Origin: Trema orientale
Taxonomy: Eukaryota; Streptophyta; Magnoliopsida; Rosales; Cannabaceae
Direction of reading: 5' to 3'
Assembly (NCBI GenBank): GCA_002914845.1
Contig: JXTC01000179.1
Coordinates: forward strand, 252,800 to 316,799
DNA: 64,000 bases
The notes below the pieces were generated by a model. It was not told the origin of the DNA. It searched no databases and saw only the letters and a list, made by a program, of their open reading frames with translations. Below, piece after piece: positions 1 to 14,170 of the stretch. Positions within the stretch are counted from its first letter, which is position 1, and each line of letters starts with the position of its first letter. Position numbers and translations under genes: made by a program.

Positions 1-2
1 TG

Positions 3-1091
3 CCACGTTCGGAGGGCTTCGACACGGTGTTCGTGGTAGTGGATCGACTGTCCAAGTACGCCCACTTCATTCCCTTACGCCACCCCTATTCTGCCCACAC
101 TGTAGCGGCATCTTTCCTCAAGGAGGTGGTCCGGCTGCATGGCTTCCCGCGAACTATTATCTCCGATCGAGATAAGGTGTTTTTGAGTTCTTTTTGGACT
201 GAGCTCTTCCGTTTACATGGCACTGCCCTACGGCGAAGTACCGCCTACCATCCTCAAACGGATGGGCAGACGGAGTTGGTTAACCGATGCTTGGAGACCT
301 ATCTCCACTGTTTTGCTGGAGACAAGCCCAAGCAATGGGCACGCTGGTTGCCATGGAGTGAATACTGGTACAATACCAGCTTCCATTCTTCCACCCGCAC
401 CACTCCTTTTAAAGCCGTATATGGAAGAGATCCTCCACCATTGGTACGTTTTGAGTATGGCAGTACTTCTAATGCACTCGTAGAACAGCAACTCATAGAC
501 CGGGATGTCATTTTGGAGGAGCTCAAACTGCAGCTGCAACGGGCACAACAACGTATGGTCAAATCTGCAAATGCACATCGCCGTGAGGTTTCATTCCAAA
601 TTGGTGAGCAGGTTTACCTCAAGCTTCGACCCTATCGACAGTTGTCCCTGGCCAAATGAAGAAACGAGAAGCTTGCCCCGAAGTATTTCGGTCCCTACAC
701 TATTTTAGAAAAGATCGGATCGGTGGCCTACCGTCTGGACTTGCCACCCACGTGTACTATACACCCTGTTTTCCATGTTTCCCTGCTTCGGCCCACTGTT
801 GGTAGCACTAATGGTGCAAGGCCACTTCCTTCGCATCTGACGGCGGACATGTTCTGGCATGTGGAACCAGACTAGTTGCTTGGAGTTCGACTCCCTACTA
901 CCAGTTGTGCTGCCAAGCCGCAGGTTCTGATTCAGTGGCAGGGACTTCTAGCTTCAGAGGCAACCTGGGAAGAGTTTGAGACTATACAGCTTCAATTTCC
1001 TTCCTTTCACCTTGGGGACAAGGTGAAAACTTGGGCAGGGAGTATTGATACGCCTCCAGTACGTTTCACCTATGCTAGGAGGAAGAAATGA
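3..1091 (+). pseudogene. Ty3/gypsy retrotransposon pol end (integrase and chromodomain), broken
   Basis: The reading frame is open from the window edge and carries the retroviral-type integrase core, for example VVVDRLSKYAHF, then SDRDKVF with the second catalytic Asp and DGQTELVNR with the catalytic Glu. The first catalytic Asp would lie just outside the window. The frame stops at 657-659 (TGA), yet the same frame continues with the integrase C-terminal part (KYFGPYTILEKIG, HPVFHVSLLRP). It stops again at a TAG near 873 and then gives a chromodomain-like tail (LIQWQGLLASEATWEEFE) to 1091. Both stops differ by one base from a sense codon (CGA and CAG), as C-to-T decay would produce. In intact elements of this chromodomain clade the product inserts the cDNA into chromatin. 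This copy cannot make it. The 5' truncation is only the window edge. Confidence 0.9.
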
Positions 1092-1134
1092 ATTCTATAT
1101 GCTAATTAGGAGTGTGTGGGTGGGCTAACAAGAG

Positions 1135-1422
1135 TGTAACAGAATACTATTAGTTAGTAATGCTGAGTCATTGTCGGTTGAGGGAAATTAGGGGAAGTAG
1201 TTCCATATGAGTCATGATTAGTTAGCAAGGGAGTAGGAAGGATATATGAGAGGAGAGAATAAGCTAGAGAGGGGTGAGAGGAGTAGGGAGTAATAGAGCG
1301 TAGCTCTGAGGAGAAAATTCAGGTTCTCGAATTCCTGGTTGTAATGGTTCTTCCTCTGTTATAATAATAATAATATCAGTCTTTTTCTTACTTATTCTCT
1401 GGCCGCTTGCATACCTCTATCA
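1135..1422 (+). mobile_element. Candidate 3' LTR of the gypsy element
   Basis: A purine-rich stretch at about 1108-1124 could be the polypurine tract. It is followed by TGTAACAG at 1135, and a segment ending in CTATCA at about 1422. A TATATGA stretch near 1233 and a run of TAATAATAA near 1360 would fit LTR promoter and polyadenylation regions. The 5' LTR is outside the window, so the borders cannot be checked by comparison. They are inferred from position and the TG...CA ends only. Confidence 0.4.
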
Positions 1423-1599
1423 GATGGTCCAAAAACTAAACATACGTCAGATCCAAGTCTGTCCATTGGATCAATATTCGACGGTTCTCATAATATCCTT
1501 ATCAATACTCCCTAAAAAAGGGAGCCGTATTATAGAAACCCCCTTTTAACGAAATAACAAACTTTGAATATTTGTGAATGCGCTTCCAGTGTGTTCCAT

Positions 1600-2328
1600 A
1601 CTTGCAACAATGTTCGATATTGGTTCTAAGTTATGTCCAATCTGTGATCAACAATGTTTGCTATTGGTTCTAACTTATGTCCAATCTGTTAGCTCAATTG
1701 CAGATATTGCAAACTTATTGTTCTCAGATAATCAAGCATTGGGACCTCTAATAGATCATGACAATCTTATGTTGTTTGCCCCCGTTTGCTTGGAAAGCAT
1801 TTGTTGGAAAGGAATTGCATTGTGCATAACAAACCCAAATCTGATCTGGATCAACTTGTGAGGAGGATTCTAATGGGTTTTAATTTTTATTCTCAGGTTT
1901 CGATCTCAAATTCTGGACTGGGGGCCCTTGGACCGGATTCTTGGCTGCCTCCTCTATCTTATTATATGAAACTCAATATTGATGCGGCTGTTCGAGAAGA
2001 ATACTTTGTTGTTGCAATAGTAGCGAGAGACGCTAATAGTTGCTAATAGATCAGTGCTGAATATCTCTACCTCAGAAATGTAGTGAAACTAACCCATTAG
2101 TTGCTGAAGTTAAAGCCATCTTGTTGGTTATTAATCATGTGATTGCCAACGAAGGGAAATCGGTCCAACCGGTAGCCCAGGCATGAAGCTTAGCTTGTTT
2201 TTTGAGGCTGGTTGTGGCTTTACCCCTCGGCCTTCTTTGTCTTCATTTTCTTTTTCTTTTTTTCTCCTTTTTTTTTAATTTTTTATTTTTATAATGAAGT
2301 CTTCTGTTTGCCAAAGGAAAAAAAAAAT
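1600..2328 (+). pseudogene. 5'-truncated LINE tail (RNase H-like fragment)
   Basis: Two frames joined by a shift near 1786-1860 give fragments of a plant L1-type ORF2 C-terminus. There is a Cys-pair segment (LCPICDQ), then RNCIVHNKPKSDLDQLVRRI, then an RNase H-like start (YYMKLNIDAAV, VVAIVARDANS) and AEVKAILLVINHVIANEG after a stop at 2044. The segment ends in an A-run at 2318-2327, as expected for a LINE 3' end. A 44-bp unit is tandemly duplicated at 1605-1648 and 1649-1689. The element is dead: frameshifted, interrupted and 5' truncated. The 5' border was not resolved. Confidence 0.5.
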
Positions 2329-3073
2329 TTAATTTTGATTGATTTAGAAAAATACCACTTTTAAAATTTAGTTAGAAAATTATTATTTTCAAAACTTAAC
2401 ATTGGAAAAAGTGTATTTTTAAAAATTTATTTACAAAAATACCAATTTTTAAAAAATATTTTACAATGACATTTCTTATTTTACCACTTTAAAAATTTAA
2501 TTTAGAAAAACACTAATTTTAAAAGTTAATTTCCAAAAATACCATTTTTGACCAGTTCGAAACATTCTATTATTTTTAAGCAAATTCTTAATCTCTCTCA
2601 ATCCTAAACTCTCGACTCAAGAAGATAAAATTATCCCATTTTAAAGGTATTATTTTTGAAATAGATTATTTTAATCCTGTATAATACCTCATATTCATGC
2701 ACCAAACTTAATTTAATTCTATCCAAACTCATATAAGCGTTCGCAACATGCCCCTAATGAACTCTCTAGCCTCTCCTGATTCTCAATCTGCATTCAATCT
2801 GCATTACCTGAAAAATCTAGCATTTCATGCGCACTATCCAAAGATGGGGTTGCGTACAAAGTTACTGATGCCCAAGGATTGGATCCATCCTTCTACAAGA
2901 AGCTGAATTTTTTAAGAACAACAATGAACAAAAGAAATTAAAAAGAGAAGTGAGATTATCCAGGGCGGAATGTTACCAATGTGACACTATACAATGTAGG
3001 ATAAACGCCCAAATCAACATTTAGTTGATATGAGTATTTTGTTTGTGTAGTAGTATGGTATACATGGTGGCTG
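2329..3073. other. AT-rich intergenic spacer with degenerate repeats
   Basis: Between 2335 and 2560 a degenerate unit like AAAATACCATTTTTAAAATT recurs at least four times. The rest is AT-rich with no credible reading frame. It probably includes the 3' UTR of the minus-strand gene that ends at 3074. Confidence 0.5.
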
Positions 3074-4948
3074 CTAATGGTTATGTTTGCTTCTTTTCAG
3101 CTCCTTTCTCTTCTTTCTCTTATCCTTCGATTTCTTTTCAGATTTATGCTTCTCAGAGTGCTTCTTCTTCGAGCTCCTAGAATGAACCTTCTTTCGCTTC
3201 TTTCTTTTCCTATCATCATCGGTCTCTTCCTCAGAAGACTCTAGAGGCTTCAAAGAAGAAGGCTTCTCAGGACCATAAACAACACGGCGCTCTATTATGT
3301 TTGAGCTTATCAAATGCTCCTCCTTGGAGTCCGAGGAACGGGAAAGGTAGGGACCTGTTTCATCCATCCTTGATCCAACAGCACCTCGTCCACGCTTGGC
3401 TCTGCCATATAGAAAACATTCAAGTTAAACCACTATAATTTTTTCTTTCCATTTATTTATTTGTTAAATTCCAACACACCAGACAGAGAGAGAGAGAGAG
3501 AGAGCAATACAAGCTAGATTGATACCTAGAGTGCAAAAATTCTTCAAGTTCTTCATCTTTCAAACCGTCGTCATTTCTCGAATGGCAACTTTTGCTAGAG
3601 GAACATGAAGCATTTGCCCTGTCACCCACCACAATGTGCCTTTTACTTGTGCTTAGGGAGTCGCTATTTCTGTAGCTCCCACCATTGCTTCTCTGATCCT
3701 TCGACTTGCCTTTAAGTCGATCATCCAATTCTAGCTCTTTTTGCCGTACTCGCCACATCTCACTCATTTCCACAGCTCGATTAGCTGTAAACAACGGAAC
3801 AGGAAAATTAAACACATAGTAACGAGAATCATTCTCATTGCAAATGATCAGCAACATTCACAGTACTGTGTGGACAACAATTAGATTAAAGCCGTACAAT
3901 ATCGAAAAAGTTAGTGTACCATGTGAACAACAATACATTACCACAACCACGGTAACAGTATATAGAAGCACTTAAAACACATTAAGGGCGGCCTGATTTT
4001 GTGACAACAAATTCTCTAGATGTCAAAAGACCCATATTTGGTTATAGCCAAATTACTATAACAATCCAAAAGAGTAGACACACTATAAAGAACAAAAAGT
4101 TTTATATTGAAAACTCCTTGCCATTAATCAATGATCCTCCTGAAGTTCCATAATTCTTTAAAGTCAACTTTACCAAATCCGTAATGGATCGTATAAGGAA
4201 TGGAAACTAGGGAAGTGTTTCCTTTACCTATACATTCATGTGTTTACTTGCCCAAATCAGCACAAATTTTAGGGAATCATACACATAGTTAAATTAGAAA
4301 TGGATAACTTAATTTTTGATTCCTTCATTCCTCTCCAAACCCTTTCCCTTTACGATTGATCAATTAACATCCCCTAAGTGCATCCAGTGACAAAAGAATA
4401 ACAAAGAATTAAATAATGAATACCTCAGCATCCCATTTATGTTCTCCGATTTTTTTAAAAAACAAAAAAGAAAAAAAGCTCTTTCGGTCCGATTTTCAAA
4501 TGCAAAACCAGTGAATAAACCCAGTTGGGAACATGAAAAAGATTGGGTTTTTCAGAAACCCAAAACTTGCAACTTGCTCACTGGCACTGTGAGATTGTGA
4601 TCATGGAAGAGGAGAAGGGGGNTACTTCAAGGTTTCTAACAAGAAAACTTCAAACCAGTTTTTACCACATTGTCTATCTTGAAACAAGAAAAAATATATA
4701 TACAGTATACCTACCTTCGCATGTACATATATGTATATACATTAACATAAATGCAAGTACAAAAGAAAAAAGAAGTGACCTTGTTGTACACCACGAACAG
4801 TGGCAGTGAGAAAGCGTGAATTGGGGCGGACCCTAGGTTTAGTTTGATGCAGATAAACAGAGACGCCATCTTTCTCAGCTTGACGCCGCAATTCTGCTGC
4901 TTCTTTCATTAGAATAGCAGCTATTCTATTCTCCGTCTCCAGATCCAT
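3074..4948 (-). CDS. Lysine-rich plant nuclear protein, function unknown
   Basis: Three exons read on the minus strand: 4948-4780, 3784-3526 and 3401-3074. They join at GT-AG sites into 251 codons. The N-terminus (MDLETENRIAAILMKEAAEL, then VRPNSRFLTATVRGVQQANRAVEMSEMWRVRQKELELD) looks helical and well kept. The middle is Ser-rich (KDEELEEFLHSR). After RGRGAVGSRMDETGPYL and RRVVYGPEKPSSL the C-terminal 60 residues are a run of Lys, Arg, Glu and Ser. That tail suggests nuclear localisation and perhaps nucleic acid or splicing-factor contact, but this is inference. The arrangement resembles conserved but uncharacterised plant proteins. The first intron (3785-4779) contains one ambiguous base at 4622. 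The gene shares its promoter region with the divergent AGD2 gene. Confidence 0.8.
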
Positions 4949-5982
4949 TCCACCCTATAACACTTCCCAAATTCAAAAACACAACAACATATGAATCTAC
5001 AATCCAGAGTTCATTTCCAAGTATCTAAAAATCGCCATTTTCACAAGCACCAAAAAAAAAAAAAAAATTAACTTGTAAACAAAACTTGGGATTTCAAAAC
5101 ATAGTGCTACACTTACCGATTTTCGATTCGAATTCCGAAACGACGATCAATTTTTCGGGTGAATTGGAGCAAGGAAATTGACTCTACTGTTCAAGAAATC
5201 CCTAACCCTAATTGGACTTCGAAAGAACCGAGGTGCAGAGAAAGTAGAAAGCTCAAGAATTTTTTCCCTAAAAAAAAAAAAAAAAGGGAAGAAAGTTTGG
5301 GATTTCAAACCTCCACCGAGCAATCAAGGGTCTCGACATTCAAACGACATGTATTTATATTAGAAGTTCTGCCCGTTTTCTTGAGCCAAAAAAAAGTTGT
5401 ATCCGTTTTACGTGTAGTAACTTGTCGTTTGTAGTTAATGGAGTGTTGTCGTTTACGCTGAAAACGACAATCTTTTTTCTGAAATTCATTGTCGTTTATA
5501 ATATTAAACCATTGTAGTTTTTTATTTAGAGTTCGAAAAAGGACATGGTAGGTTAGCGTTTTGGTCCGTCTAAAATGAAACCCTTCTATAATCTTTCCCT
5601 CTATTTAAGAAAACGGCCAATCGTTGTCACCTGACCCAAACTCTGAATAAACGACAATCGTTTTCTGAAATTTAAATTGTCGTTCACTGATTCAAAACGA
5701 CATGTAGTTTTTAATTCAGGGCTAAACACAACCTGTTGCTCCCAATCTCTCTCCCTTTTTTTTTTTCTTTTTTTTTTTTTAAATACTAAGAAAAATATTA
5801 AAAAAAATAAGAAATAAAAAGAATCAAATGGGGCATCTTGGTTAGCTTAATCTCTCTCTCTCTTTCCCACTCTTTCTCAGTTCATCATTTTCCTTAATCA
5901 GAAGCAAGAAGAAAGCAGCGCCGCCGCTTCTGTAACTTTACACGGCGCAGATTTTCTTCTCCTCTCTGGGCCAAACTCGAAA
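4949..5982. promoter_or_regulatory. Divergent promoter region with repeated TGTCGTTT motifs
   Basis: This 1-kb spacer separates two divergently transcribed genes. TGTCGTTT or its complement AAACGACA occurs at about 5423, 5447, 5462, 5490, 5650 and 5676, and a further AAAACGACATGTAG begins near 5695. Two stretches of about 70 bp, near 5462-5530 and 5649-5722, are imperfect direct repeats. Each holds ACGACAATC, TTTTCTGAAATT, TTGTCGTT and TGTAGTTTTT in the same order. A CT-rich tract at 5850-5880 lies in the probable AGD2 leader. No convincing TATA box was seen. Confidence 0.5.
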
Positions 5983-9670
<3,688 letters not shown>

Positions 9671-11154
9671 ACCACAGGATCATATTGGCTCATTGAATTC
9701 GAGGTGGCAATAATAAGTAGCAATTAATGGCTCAATTTTCTTTGTATTCACTTATTTGTGAACTTAAGCTTGTACTATGTTATCTTAATGTTATGACTGT
9801 GTATTCAGGTAATGCAAATGCTTCTAGTTATCAGTTGCTGAAAACCTGGATAGCTTAGGACCTGTTTTGCAACATTTATGTTTTTTGTTTCGAAAGTCAA
9901 TTGAATGGTGAAAATGTCCTTAAAATGTTGTTTCGGAAATCTTCATCATCTGTTTAACTTTTGTGGAGAAAAATAAAATTAAAAAAAAATGTTACCAAAA
10001 AAATAAAATTAAAAAAAAAAAATACCGCTAAGCAAGTCCTTAATGTTTCGTACACACGTTTGTCTTAAAACTTGGATGATCAATAGTCAAATCCTTTTGT
10101 GCCAGTCAGTGGAGCACTTTTGAATTGTTTATGGTATTGCAACATCTTTGATTTTGTTTGGATACATAACCTAACAATTTTGTTTCCGTCAACCAATAAA
10201 ACCGGTTAATGCACTTCTTTATCTTTTAAGATAAGTTGTCCTAACCAACCAACACTTGTCTTTCCCCCTTGTCAATTGACTCTTCTCCAAACAATTCTTG
10301 TTTTGCCAGATTATTACCGATGTAATCATAAAAATGCCAAATTTATTCGGGGAAATTTAGATTGAGAATTAGAGTATCTCTTATGGACACTTGATTTTAT
10401 GTTTGCCTTATTTTATGTCAATTTCTTTAGTGTAATCTCTCTTTTTCTCACTCTACTGCCTCCTTATTGTGTATTTTGAAGTCTATGCGATAAGGTGCAT
10501 TGAAAGTCCAATTGAATGTGAAAACAGATTTTGATGTAGACAAGCTGATCTCAAAGATGACCAATTATCCCGCTGAGCAATAAGTTTCTTCCCTCGAAGT
10601 AACTTGTGTCTGACTGGCAATTCGTGTTTGGTTTTGCCATGATCTTGTGCTTTATATGTGGAATATTTTTCAACACAATTGTAAATGGTGTGCATTTCTA
10701 CTTGAAATAAAGTATAGTGGAAAAATATGCACATCATTTCGTGCAAATTTTAGTGTGAAAATCGAGTGTCCCTGGTAATGAATGACTCTTGTGTTTAAAG
10801 TTTGGCAACAAAATCAAAATTATCTAGAAAAAATCTCCCTAGAACATCGTTTGTCAATAATTTTATTATGGCAATAGAAACGACATTTTCGTGTAAGGAA
10901 GAGAGGACTCTACGTAATCAAAAGCATTCTTAGTCGATAATATTGCATCAAAAACAAATTCTCAATGTTTGAAGCGTATGGACTGTCTAAATAAACCATG
11001 AAATTCCACAAACAAATAATCAAAATGTGTTCTTAATTTTTCCAAATATAAACATAAACTCAGATTATAAGTGGTGGCTCTTAAGTTGTAATGGGTTGGA
11101 TTCTGAGAGTGAATAGTCCAATGGTACTAATTCCTGACTCTACCATGAAGGGCA
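9671..11154. other. AGD2 3' UTR and AT-rich spacer
   Basis: The first 200 bases are the probable AGD2 3' UTR, including a segment at 9787-9857 that recurs twice more near 13.5-13.8 kb. A-rich direct repeats (AAAATAAAATTAAAAA) lie at 9970-10020. No supported gene was seen; an 87-codon minus frame at 10483-10746 has no recognisable motif. Confidence 0.5.
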
Positions 11155-11337
11155 TTAGCGCACAGCAAGTCTAACGAAATAAATTTTGACGTGCTTCACT
11201 TCGAAGCTTGGTGGAGCGAAAACCTTCGCTTCATAGAAACACTTGTCCGAGGCTTTGGTTGTCAAATTGTATATGAAACCATTTACAGCCTGCAGATTAC
11301 TTGCTCGAACAATTTTTCTACAAGCGAGATTCATTCC
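11155..11337 (-). pseudogene. Cystatin-like domain fragment, copy A
   Basis: Minus-strand translation from a good acceptor site (CTCAG before 11337) reads GMNLACRKIVRASNLQAVNG, followed by FIYNLTTKASDKCFYEAKVF and APPSFEVKHVKIYFVRL, ending at a TAA at 11155-11157. The order of QxVxG-like segment, YNLTTKA strand and YEAKVF strand is that of plant cystatins, which inhibit papain-type cysteine proteases. The normally conserved QxVxG core is altered (LQAVNG) and the Pro-Trp loop is absent. Only about 60 residues remain. It may be one exon of a divergent gene, but I could not assemble a full frame. Confidence 0.5.
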
Positions 11338-11550
11338 CTGAGATGATCAGTAGGGAAGCACCATAAAAACAAAGAAATCTGTTAGAAAAAGAAATACAAG
11401 TAATGGCATTTTCTAGTACGAAAAATAAAAAAGGTAAAGAAATTGCAAATTTACCGCTCTTTGGTTGAAAAAACATGGAGTGCATTACTTCCTACTTGCT
11501 TTGCAAGAAAACTCTTTAAGGTGAATAGGAGTGGATTCAGGGAGTGAATA

Positions 11551-11778
11551 CTACCCTAGTGGTACTGATTCTTGACCCCAGCATGAAGGGTATTGGAGTT
11601 CAGGATAGTGAACAGCAAGTCTAACAAAATGAACTTTGACATGCTTCAGTTCAAAGTTCGGTGGAACGAAAACCTCCACTTCATAAAAGCGCTTGTCCAA
11701 AGCTTGGATCGTCAAATAGGATATGATGCCACTTTCAACCTGCTTATTCGCTCTGACAATTTTTCTACAGGTGAGATT
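11551..11778 (-). pseudogene. Cystatin-like domain fragment, copy B
   Basis: This is a tandem copy of the fragment at 11155-11337, shifted by about 445 bases. From a candidate acceptor just above 11778 it reads NLTCRKIVRANKQVESGIIS, then YLTIQALDKRFYEVEVFVPP and NFELKHVKVHFVRLAVHYPE, ending with a TAG at 11551-11553. QVESG fits the QxVxG inhibitory loop of cystatins better than copy A does. An upstream stretch near 12030-12090 (minus) could supply an earlier exon, since it ends LVEASE before a GT, but the link is weak. Probably a relic. Confidence 0.5.
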
Positions 11779-11950
11779 CTTTATGGAAGCACCATAACAA
11801 AAAAAACAACGAAGAAATTTACTCAGAAGAAAGAAATACGATTAATGGCATTTTCTGGTAGGAGGGGAAACAAATTGCAATTCTAACCTCTCATTGGTTG
11901 AAAACATAAAGTGCATATCTTCCTACTTGCTTTGCAAGAAAACTCCGTAG

Positions 11951-14170
11951 GTGTAATATTTCACATTACAACACTACTAGTTCACATTAAAGTTATAAAA
12001 ACACTACAAGTGAATAAATAAGTACCTCACTTGCTTCAACCAAGTTGTAATATTTGTTTCTTTTCTCAACTTCATCACCACAAAAGAATAATGTTATGAG
12101 AAAGATACATGTTACATTCCGAATCAAGAACACACAAAGTCAAAATATATGAATCGGATAACAAAAATTAATGCCCGCATCAGAACTCGGCGATATATAT
12201 GTCACAGTTGATTGGTAGCAAGCAAGATAAACTTCACTCATCTGCTGCTCATAAACATAACAAATAAACAAAAATAATATAGAAATCAAAACATAACTAC
12301 CAATTCACTTAATAATAATAATACAAATTACAAATACGCACAAATGAAAAGAAAAAAAAAAATACATCATTCACTTCGATCTGGTTGAATTTTTTTGCTA
12401 TTGACTAATCATCACAAAAAAAAAAAAAGAAGCAAATAGCAAGGTAGTCTTTCTAGAACGGGTTGAAGCTTTATTCGGAGATTTTTCCTTTTTCTTTTTT
12501 GTCTTTAAAAGAAAAATCCAAAATGCTAAATAAACACTAAAATTTTCGAGGGTTATTCATGTCATGCCCTGCAAGAACCGAGTCATCAGATCCCAAGTTA
12601 ATCTAAAGAAACTTTGTCATCAAAGGCAGGGGCAGCTGAATAGGAATGGGGGGCATTAAGTAAGTTCTTATTAATTTCAATTGGAAGAACTTTTGTATGC
12701 AGAAACTATTGTTATTGAAACTGTGTAATATTCTATAGACAACTGTTATTGCTACATTTTCTTTTTTCTTTTTTGTTGCGTGTTATAAATTTACTAGGTG
12801 CTACTTTTTGAGATTCAATTAGTTTTTCTACCTTTCTTAATTTTCTTAAGACTGATCAGATTCATATTTTCTTACTAAAAAGGTAAGTAAAAAAAATATT
12901 AACAATAACAATTCTTATAAACAAAAGATTAAAGAAGATTATATATATGATGCTAAATACAAATAAAAATGAAAAAAAAAAAAAAGAAAAAGAATAATAG
13001 AACCTGAAATTAGTATCAAGGCTTTCGAGAGCACAACGGCAAAGAGAAGACTGATCTGATGAGTATTGGAGTTAAAAGAAAAGTAATTATAGAAGAATAA
13101 ACGAAAATCAAATTTTTGTATTTGTAGAATTTTATCTTTTACATTTTTGCTAAAAATGGTTAAATCATAATAAATTGTTAACACAATTAATAATTAATGC
13201 CATTGAAATGTAAAAACGAGGACATCCTTTTTGAAAAAGAGACAAAACAAAGAGTAATTGCATATCATTTGTAGATTACCTTTATTAGGGAAGTTTATTT
13301 TGAAAAATTCAGCATACATAGTAATTGCTTAATATTTATGGATAGTTTAATTAGGAAAATGTGAAATACGTGTAGAATTTTTTGGGAATTGAAAGAAAAA
13401 TTGCATTTTGGCATTGATTTTTTGACTATTAATAGAAAGAGTACTAATTATATATTAATTGGAAAAAAAAACTTTAGGCAATGGCCTTAGGGGCTTGTAA
13501 ACTGAAGCTATTATTATGTTATATTATATATATTCAAGTAATGCAGAAGCTTCCTGTTATCAGTCGTTGAAAACCTGGATAAAGTGTTCACTCACCTGGT
13601 GTTATGTCTAGCGAAGATAAGATACTCGCGCACTTGTATTTGTATCATGTTATATGGTAACATGTTACGTTAATTTTTGAACATGTTACGTTAATTTTTG
13701 AATTCTGTACTAGAGTAATGTAAATGCTTCCTGCTATCAGTTGTTGAAAGTGATCTAGTTACTGATTTGGGAAACCTCGATAGCTTAACGTCTCACTCCT
13801 GCATGCTCAAGTTGTAAAAGATATCCCAAAGTGGCCCGAGGCCTTTGCACCAATGGCCAACCCACTTGATCTTACATGGTTATATTAAGTTTATTTTCAA
13901 CCTCATTACGGCGCAACAAATACATTCCAGTTTGACAAAGTCATCCTAACAGGGGTGGCAAAGACACCTCAAATCTGAAACAACTAGAGAAGAAATTACA
14001 TTCGGATATTGCCACATTCTAGAAGTGTTCCAATTCCGCGTACATTTAAGATACACTACAACAGGTTTCCTAATTTACATGGCCTGGATAACAGGCATGA
14101 CCTATACTAAGAAGCTCTACTCTACATGGAAACTAAATTTTTGGTGATCTAATATAATACAAAATCACAT
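11951..14170. other. AT-rich spacer with copies of the AGD2 3' flank
   Basis: There is no supported gene. Segments at 13515-13580 and 13700-13790 resemble the AGD2 3' flank at 9787-9857: TAATGYARAWGCTTC, then TATCAGTYGTTGAAA, then a CCTSGATA element. A 22-bp unit containing ACATGTTACGTTAATTTTTG is repeated back to back at about 13660-13702. The last 300 bases are probably the 3' UTR of the minus-strand transposase-derived gene. Confidence 0.5.

Larger units (their letters stand above)
11090..11950. repeat. Tandem duplication, about 445-bp period, two units
   Basis: Landmarks appear twice in the same order: GAGTGAATA, ATGAAGGGYATT, AACAGCAAGTCTAAC, AATTTTTCTACA, GGAAGCACCATAA, AATGGCATTTTCT and CTTGCTTTGCAAGAAAACTC. 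The first set lies at about 11090-11520 and the second at about 11530-11950. The duplicated unit contains the cystatin-like fragment on the minus strand. Confidence 0.75.

Noticed and set aside
12939..13184. 81-codon minus-strand frame near the cystatin-like relics
   Set aside because: It is Phe/Leu/Ile-rich and translates a poly(A) tract. No cystatin motif is present.
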